Assembly: GCA_020086605.1 (NCBI GenBank)
Contig: JACBWW010000069.1
Coordinates: 1,753,947-1,817,946, forward strand
DNA length: 64,000 nt
DNA from: Lanius collurio
Lineage: Eukaryota; Chordata; Aves; Passeriformes; Laniidae
Direction of reading: 5' to 3'
The notes under the pieces are model-generated. The model saw nothing but the letters and a program-made list of their open reading frames with translations, did not search any database and had not been told where the DNA came from. Every line of letters begins with the position of its first letter. Position 1 is the stretch's first letter. Made by a program: the position numbers and the translations under genes. Below are positions 57,157-64,000 of this stretch, piece by piece.

Positions 57157-58825
57157 GACATGGAATGTCTTCCTGTTGGAACAGCCCTCAAACCCCATGG
57201 CACTGGGGTGAATTGTTGGGAGAGGGGATCCAGGCAGTCATGCCCAGCTCAGCAGCTGATGCTCCAGCTAGGAGTTCTTCTCCAAGATCTGGTCTCCTGG
57301 GCTTTGCCTTTCACTGCCTCCCTGATGGTCTGCTGGGCTCCTGCAGCACCAAAAAAGGAGATGGAGGAAGGCTGTCACACAGAGCTTTCCCTTCTGAGGA
57401 TTTTACAGCACCCATGTCTGCTTGTGAGCTTCCTACCACATCCCTCTCCTCTGCAGAAGGATCTCATGCTCTGTGCTGCTGCCTGGTCCCATTTCCCTTC
57501 CATGGCTTCTACCTCACTCTTGGAAAAGATGATCTGCATCTCCCATGGCTTTAATTCATCCACCTCTCACCGTGTGAGACACGAGAGCACTGTTAAGCAC
57601 ATGAATACATCTCTGATAATTTATGGTCCAACCTGGGAACTCCGTGGCTTCTGGATGCTGCTAAGTGGTTCTGCAAGTGAAATAAATATCATCCCTTCAG
57701 GATCTGAGCTGATAGCTTTATTTTAGACATTTTTCCCATGGGGGAAATGTAGAATCTCCACTTTTAATTCTTTGCTGGTACCTGTTCCTCCTGAAAAATG
57801 TTGCTGAACAGAGTCACGGGGAGAAAGAATACGTCTAGGTGCAGAGTCAGTTGCCACCACCTGGGATTTATGCCATGGAAAACATCATTCCATCAGGACA
57901 TAGCTGCCATGGGCACCTCATTGGCATGATGGGAAGCTGCATTTCTCCTGTTGCGTGGATGCAGAATGGGCATCTCCACGATAAATCCAGTGCCAGTGCC
58001 TCACTGGAGAATTGCGTGCCTGTGGTAGGAGGAATCTCATTAACACGAACTTCAGAGGGATCCAGCCCTGCCACCCAGAAGACAAATGCAGCAGCACTAT
58101 CATCATCTATCAAATGGAGAATGACCTTTGCTATCCATTAGGATGAAATAAAAAGCTTTGGGCTTTAACTTTGTTAAAATGCACATGGCTGTCCTTTTAG
58201 ATCCTGGAGCCGGCACATTGCTGAGATTAATCAAATTGTGCATTTTGCAAGTGCTTAAGCAGTATTGTTATGTAACTCCATCTCTGTGTGGCTTCAAGAT
58301 AGAAAGCAGAATAATTACACCGAGCCCAGCTCCGGAATCATCCTGCTGTGGTCAACAGCTGAGGAGGCAGGAGGGGTTTGGAGCCAAGTGCCAACCTCAT
58401 GTTCTTAAATCTTGAATTCAGCTTTCTTCTGGTGAGAATTAAGTATGTGGGTTTCTAAGGCTGTGTGTGTGCCCAGCAGGGCTCAGCTGAAGGACATGGG
58501 TGCATCTCACTGTGGTCTGCTCGAAATCTCTCCACAGAAGGGGGGTGTAGGGGTGAGTTTTTTCTGGTATTTCACTTTGAAAAATGCTGATGTGCCAAGG
58601 AAATGTAGCTGTGCTGAAAAGAGGGAGAAGAGGGCATTGCTCTGCTGGCATTGGCCATCAGAGAGGGGGCCCACAGAGGGAAGCAAGGCCTGGTGGGTGT
58701 CTGTGCCTCTGGGGTAGCTGGGGAATGGGCTGGATGCCAGTGCTCTGACCATGGGACCCTTCTCTTTGCTCACACATTGTCTCTAAGACAAGTACAAATT
58801 TGGCCATTCCCTAAAAGAAGGAATT
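57157..58825. other. Unique noncoding stretch
   Basis: No gene. The 188-codon plus frame (57160-57726) has no recognised domain. 58085-58360 looks constrained (see findings). Confidence 0.5.
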
Positions 58826-58975
58826 ACCTGGATCATCATGTCCAAAGTGTTGTAGTCAATGCCTCAGTGTCCCAATGGAGATCATACAGTGGTGTCCCTC
58901 AAGGGATAGTACTGGGACTGGTTGGAACTGGATGATCTTTAAAGGTCCCTCCCAGTCCAGACCACTCCATGATTG
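58826..58975 (+). mobile_element. CR1: Internally deleted CR1: RT coding sequence fused to 3' tail
   Basis: 58826-58919 reads in one plus frame with the CR1 reverse-transcriptase stretch (VVVNASVSQW, then SGVPQGIVLG, where the family has VVVNGS and SGVPQGSVLGP). At about 58920 it passes directly to the 3' end 'gttggaactggatgatcttt', 'aaaggtccctcccagtccag', 'accactccatgatt'. The rest of the ORF2 C-terminus and most of the 3' UTR are missing. The catalytic aspartate box, which lies downstream in the family, is lost, so no active enzyme could be made. Confidence 0.88.
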
Positions 58976-60164
58976 CGAATCCTCACAGACCCTCCTGAGC
59001 TCCTTGGACACTACTGCCCCTATCGTGCACCCAACAGCTCCTTGTGTGTGTCTTACCCTCCCTTTCTCCCCTCAAGCTCTTCCCTGCTTTTCTCCTGGTC
59101 ACAGTGGAGCCCACCTCCATCCTGGTGCTGTGTGGGCTGATAATTCGGGACCATCTGTGACACGGGCAACTCTTGATGTTCCCACACCAAAGATGAATCT
59201 ATTTTTCTTCATAACCTCTCCAGTATTTCTATTTTCTTGGCAATTCTTGGCATAAGGTGTGGACAATTGTGCCTAGCAATGCAGGCAAGGCAGTCAGATG
59301 GTGACTGACACCTTCTTGTCTTCACTCAACTGCTGTAACCAGCTCTGCACCCCTGGATTTTCAACCATTGCTGCTCCATGGGAAGTCGGATCCTGCCGTA
59401 CAGCCAAGTCCCGTTCTTAGCTGACTTGAGCAAAAGCAGGAAACACTTGGAGCAAACAAAACAAACCCCCAAAGCCTGTGCAGCTGTGTGAATTAGGTTG
59501 AATGGAACCCGTCTGAGGTCTCACCTTACAGTCCCTGGTTAGAAAATCTGCTGTGTTTGTAGGTTCTAACCCCACCTGTATTTATTTCAGTGTCAGTTTA
59601 AGCAGATGTTTTATTTAAGCCTATAAATATATATTTTTTTTCCCCTGCCTAAAGTATCAGCTTATTTACAAACAGAAATTAAATCCAGTTTAGAGGATAT
59701 GATGTAACAGGGTCTTATACTGAAATAACAACAAGCTTTGGGTTCCAGCTGGTGTAGCTCAGCTGGCAGATAAGACCATAATACTTTTGCATATAGATAG
59801 GCCTAGAAGCAAACATATATTCTTGTAGCTTCAGTGCAAAAGGCAAGAAAAAGTGATGATGAGGAGAGCTGGAGCCTTGTAAATCAACAGAGCACCATCA
59901 GCTGCTCTGACAGGAGTTGAACAAAGAGGGGCTGATACCTCAGTGGAAATCAATCCCTTAATGGACAGTTTCCCTTCTCTGTTCCTGGAGTTAATGCAAG
60001 TCTCTGGGAGGACCTAAAATGATTAACTGTAAATACATCCTTGTTTCAGCAGGGTCTTTGGGAAGTGTCTCTTTAACTGAAGCTGTGTGAACTTTCAGTG
60101 ATGGTGACATTGAATAAGTCACCACTAAAGTGGGCTTGATCCCGGATTTCTGTTATATCAAATC
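58976..60164. other. Unique stretch with an AT-rich block
   Basis: No gene. 59580-59830 is AT-rich and motif-dense, with paired CAGCTG E-boxes at 59746-59751 and 59760-59765. Confidence 0.5.
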
Positions 60165-60366
60165 TGGAGGAATTTCCTCATGGAAAGGGTTGTTAAGCAC
60201 TGGAATGGACTTCTTGGGGAGGTGGTGGAGTCCCCATCCCTGGAGACGTCCCAGGAACTACTGGACGTGGCACTCAGTGCTCTGGTCTGAGTGACAAGGT
60301 GCTGACAGTCACAGGTTGGACTCAATGACTTCAGATGTCTTTTCCAACTTATATAATTCTGTGACA
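60165..60366 (+). mobile_element. CR1: CR1 3' region, plus strand
   Basis: 'ctcatggaaagggttgttaa', 'tggggaggtggtggagtccc', 'catccctggagacgtcccag', 'acaggttggactcaatgact', 'ttttccaacttatataattc'. Subfamily similar to 20224-20493, diverged. Confidence 0.94.
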
Positions 60367-61002
60367 TAGGATGTGCTATTTATTTCTGTGTGCTGTTAAG
60401 AAACAAGTTTGCATCACTGAGTTACAAATCCATATGTAAAAGCCATTTCCAGTGTGCTCCCCAAATACCTGAAGGAGCTGCATGGCACCGGATCCACGTC
60501 CTGCTTGGACCCTGCTCTCCCCTGGGAATGCCTCTGCTCTGAGAAACTGATCTAGGAGCCCTGAACGGGAACCAGTGACTAAATATTAACTCAGAAAAAA
60601 ACAAAGACCTCATTTAGATGTAAATGGAAGGGGGGGCGGGGGGGAGGGGGAAGCAGGGAGGAGAAGAAGGAAGGAAACAGAAATACATAAAATAGGAGTC
60701 TACAAGCAGAATTATTTCATTGCAGATTCCGTTTTCCAGACTTCCCTTGGCGAGTTATCGGCAACACTCCACATATTTGTGCAGCCCGATAGCTGCAAGG
60801 CACAAATACATTCTCCAGGAGCAAATAATTCCCTTTCCTGATAACATCTTCAGCAGGGCTTGGCTGCAACGGCAAAGATTTGGCTGTGGAGGTGGGGGGT
60901 ACCCAGCGTGCTGTTTGTCAGGAGGCTCAAATTCAAAGCTAAAGCAATAGAAGCACCCGGGAGGGGAAGCTGTCAAAGGCACTGAGGTGCCTTGGGAGCC
61001 AG
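60367..61002. other. Unique spacer with a G-rich tract
   Basis: No gene. Contains the G-run cluster at 60630-60659. Confidence 0.55.
60630..60659 (+). other. Potential G-quadruplex motif
   Basis: Four G runs (seven, seven, five and three) are separated by c, a and aagca, which satisfies the usual G3+N1-7 four-run pattern on the plus strand. A purine-rich tail (gaggagaagaaggaagg) follows. No promoter is recognised beside it. Confidence 0.8.
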
Positions 61003-61139
61003 GGAAGGGTTCAAAGCCAGGCTGGACAGGTCTTGGAGCAGCTTAGGATAGTGGAAGGTGTCCTGCCATGGCAGGGGGGTGGAATTGGATGATCTTTAAG
61101 CTCTCTTCCAACCAAGACCATTCCATAATTCTGTGATTG
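61003..61139 (+). mobile_element. CR1: CR1 3' end, plus strand
   Basis: 'agggttcaaagccaggctgg', 'gcagcttaggatagtggaag', 'gtcctgccatggcagggggg', 'tccaaccaagaccattccat', 'aattctgtgattg'. Tail present. Confidence 0.96.
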
Positions 61140-62717
61140 CAGATCACAGGGGCATGGACACCAGCACTGGGCTGCTCCTGGGTTAGAGAAACGGGAAGGT
61201 GTAGCAGAAAACCCCTGCAAATTTAACAGAGTAGTTTCCTCTTTGCCAGTAACACGAGATGCACCTTGCTGGGAAGTGTCAACACATCAGCATTTGCAAA
61301 ACAGGGTCTGTCAGACCTCTCTGCACGAACGCTAATTGCTTATAGTGATGAGGCTGCTCAGCTCAGCAGACAGACCTAGGTGCCTCTGGCCCTGTCTCAG
61401 CTTCTCTGTGACCAGCCTGTCCTTGAAATGCAAGTTATCCATTGGTGCCACCCATCTGCCTTACTTTGGGTGTGGAGCTGTCACCCCTGGGTCTGAGAGT
61501 TTGTAGCTCCAGGAAAGGCTGGAGATCAGATCTGGAGAAGCAGAGTTCATTTGTTTCCCTGATCAGCAAAATGAGTGCTCGGGATGTACGAAATGATGTT
61601 AAAACAATGTAATATACATAGTTTCAGCATTTTTTCCCCTCTTCTGTCAGTGTTACTTGCAGAAACTGACCAAGACAGAGAGAAGGGACACTGCACACTC
61701 AAGGACAATGGTTTTTCTGAGCTCCAGTGGGAAAATAAAGAGCAAAAAGTCAAACTTCTGCCACAAAACCCCGAGCTCATGTGGAAAATTTACACCTCTA
61801 AAAGTTCCGCCACTGCTGCTCACATCAGTCCAAGTGTTGGCATCAAACCTGTGCTTGCCCAGCTGGCTTGGCTGCAGGTGTGAGGAGTTACCTGTGTCCT
61901 ATGCTTGACAAGCAGAAACACCCTATTTTTCTATCTTATTTTTCCCACTTGTTGGGAAAGTGGGGGCAAATCCAAGAGTCTGTCATTCAGGTGCATGGGA
62001 TTCAGCAGCTGCTCCACACTGGGGGCACCAGCACAAGAAAAACATGTTCAAGAGGTCTGCCAGGTAACCCTGCTCTGTCAGGGCTCCCAGCAAACCTTGT
62101 TTATTCCCACCTTGAATTTTCCTGAGGATGAAGAGCACATTATCCTTGGAGACACAACCCAGAGCTGTGCTTGCAAATTGAAATCCTGGGCCCTGCATGC
62201 TTCCTGGGAAGCATCAGATCAGTGGTGAACACTCACAGGGGCACATCTGCAGGGGCTTTGCTGCTTGCAAGGGTCTCCTGCTCCACAGTGGGGGAAAGTG
62301 TGGTTTTCCTCTGTTGCTTTGTTTTTGGGTTTTTTTGGTTTTTTTTTTTGTGTTTGTTTTTTTTTTGTTTGTTTGTTTTTTTTTTTTTTTTGGTGAAAGG
62401 CTTTACAGGCTGGGATTTGGAAGCATTCCCAGTTTTTGCAAATAAAACGGTGAGTCTGTCTGAGGAGCATTGGAAGAGGAATGTCAGGAACGTGGGAGCG
62501 TTCTCCCTGGAGCCGCTCTGGAGTTTCTCCTCTTGTTGCTTCAAAATATTCCTAAGGCAGTGGTTGTTCTGCACATCTCCAGGTGCTGGAAACAAAGGAG
62601 AAGTGAGCAAGTTTGTTTGGCAAGAAATATAGGCTGAAATTAAAAGCAGGATTAGACCCTGCATTTACAGAACCAAAAGAAGGAAATACCAAACTCAGAT
62701 TCTGCACGAGTGAGGAC
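61140..62717. other. Unique noncoding stretch
   Basis: No gene. Contains a 13-bp near-palindrome (ggtctgtcagacc, 61305-61317) and the T/G-rich array below. Confidence 0.5.
62316..62391. repeat. T-rich (TTTG)n array
   Basis: Long T runs interrupted by G (tttttggttt, gtttgtttgttttt). Frames through it encode only Phe/Cys/Leu runs and are artefacts. Confidence 0.95.
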
Positions 62718-62889
62718 AACGATGGAACAAGTTCCCCAGAGAAAATGTGAATGCCCCAGTGCTGGAAGTGTTCAAGGCCAGCTTGGAACAACCTGGGATA
62801 GTGGAAGGTGTCCCTGCACATGGCAAATGGTTGGAATGAGATGATCTTTAAGGTCCTTTCCAGCCCAAACCATCCTGTGACTCTGTGAC
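62718..62889 (+). mobile_element. CR1: CR1 3' end, plus strand
   Basis: 'acgatggaacaagttcccca', 'aatgccccagtgctggaagt', 'ggaacaacctgggatagtgg', 'gtcctttccagcccaaacca', 'tcctgtgactctgtgac'. The 'aggctggatggggc' word is shortened. Confidence 0.96.
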
Positions 62890-64000
62890 AAAATACCAGC
62901 AGTGGTCCCTGCATTGGTGACTGCAGTTTGTGAAAGACCATTGGTACACCCTTTTGCCTCACTTTTCATGTCCCCACACAATGTTGGGACAGCCGAACAG
63001 CTTCTAGACCCAGATGGGACTTAAGGAAGCCAAGAGACACCCAAGGAGCTGAGAGAAAAGGCTGCAGTTGTCTCCCAGGTGGTCTGTATTGAAAACTGAG
63101 AAATGTTCCTTGCTTGCTGTTCCCCATCCACATGAAGGATATGATGATAAATGCAAAATTTTATGGAACAAAAGCTCACGGGCATTTTATTCGCTCTTTT
63201 GAGTTAGGAGTCACAGACAGTTCAGGAATGTGATGAACCTGAGAAGAAGTTTTATCTTCTTAACCAAGGACTGGAGCTGTGCAGTACCACTGGCAGGATA
63301 ATCTATTTCCTCCAGGCTGCTGCCTAAAAAATGTCAAAAACTTAAAGGGATTTGAGTAAAAATAGAAAACTACATCCTGGATGATGGAGGAAGGCTTTGT
63401 GTCCGATGGGAAGCCAGGGAAGGCAGGAAGTCACCAGGCAAAGCCCAGCACTGTCAGGGAGCCTGCCTCACATGGGGACCTGCAGGCTGGAATGGGAGGA
63501 AGAAGAACAAATCTTGTGGAAGGTCAAAAATCCAACCTGGCCATTAGTCGGGGGTGGGGTGGGTGGGAAATGGGGTCGTTTCTGCTTGTTCTTGCTACTC
63601 TGCCATGTGCATGGAGCCAAAATGAGATGGGTGCCAGGGCTGAGTTGACTCTTGTGGGGACAAAACACCTTCTCCTTCCCACGGCAGCACTGGTGTGAAT
63701 GGAAAACCCTGGTATTTATTGCTCAAAGGCCATCCCAGCAAATCATGGAATTCCCATGAGAGCAGCAATGGATGGGCAATGCCAGTGATCCTGGGATGGA
63801 GATGTGCAGTCGTAGAGAGCTGAGGGGTGGCCTGTTTCCAGGGCTTGGTGCTGAAATGTTGTCTCAGTATAATTGAGTGAAGAAGACTCAGCCTGTCCTC
63901 TAACAGCAAATTAAACACAACTTTGTGGGTTTGGTGGTTTGCTGCCAAGTGCCAAACAGCTCCATATTAATGGCTTGTGACAGGATTATTCTCCCTGTTT
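62890..64000. other. Unique noncoding stretch to window end
   Basis: No gene or repeat is recognised. Frames up to 117 codons have no identifiable domain. Confidence 0.55.

Noticed and set aside
59745..59830. tRNA gene suggested by TAGCTCAGCTGG
   Set aside because: No B-box (GGTTCRANYCC-like) and no cloverleaf arms in the following 80 bases.
1..64000. CRISPR arrays, operons, phage or bacterial defence systems
   Set aside because: The CR1 content, low CpG and lack of dense coding show vertebrate nuclear DNA. No regularly spaced direct repeats of CRISPR type exist; the recurring words are CR1.

Overview
The window reads as noncoding nuclear DNA from a bird, most likely a passerine or other neoavian. 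The main evidence is about 28 fragments of CR1 LINEs. Most are anchored at the CR1 3' end and carry its diagnostic tail (attctgtgattctatga-type on the + strand, catagaatcatagaatggtttgggttggaaggg-type when inserted in reverse). I see no Alu, L1 or other mammalian repeats, and no operon-like or dense coding layout. I found no protein-coding exon, rRNA, tRNA, known microRNA or CRISPR array that I could support. The long open frames are either read through CR1 copies or triplet repeats, or have no recognisable protein content. The window is best described as an intron or intergenic tract, and I cannot name the locus.

Layout. 0-12.4 kb: an edge pentanucleotide array, three CR1 fragments, a compound trinucleotide array near 9.1 kb, and AT-rich unique DNA near 10.3-11.8 kb that looks like constrained regulatory sequence. 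12.4-15.9 kb: a long reverse CR1, a reverse-strand LTR-like retroviral remnant with a 59-nt polypurine tract (14.9-15.4 kb), and an older CR1 family copy. 16-31 kb: mostly unique sequence with sparse CR1. 31.6-50.9 kb: the CR1-rich part, where nearly every copy lies on the minus strand, with TA/TG-rich satellites near 34.5 and 35.4 kb. 51-55 kb: unique. 55.3-62.9 kb: after one reverse copy, CR1 fragments all on the plus strand, including a copy that joins reverse-transcriptase coding sequence directly to the 3' tail. 62.9-64 kb: unique.

Nothing here forms a pathway or operon. The possibly functional content is a set of unique blocks rich in homeodomain-, forkhead- and SOX-like motifs (about 10.3, 11.6, 31.2, 32.6, 36.5, 44.6, 49.9, 51.9, 58.2 and 59.7 kb). 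These are inferred from composition only and need an alignment to confirm. I do not see strong evidence for a new biological system. The most distinctive items are the LTR-like remnant with its perfect 10-bp hairpin, the internally deleted CR1, the block-wise CR1 orientation, and the candidate conserved noncoding blocks.
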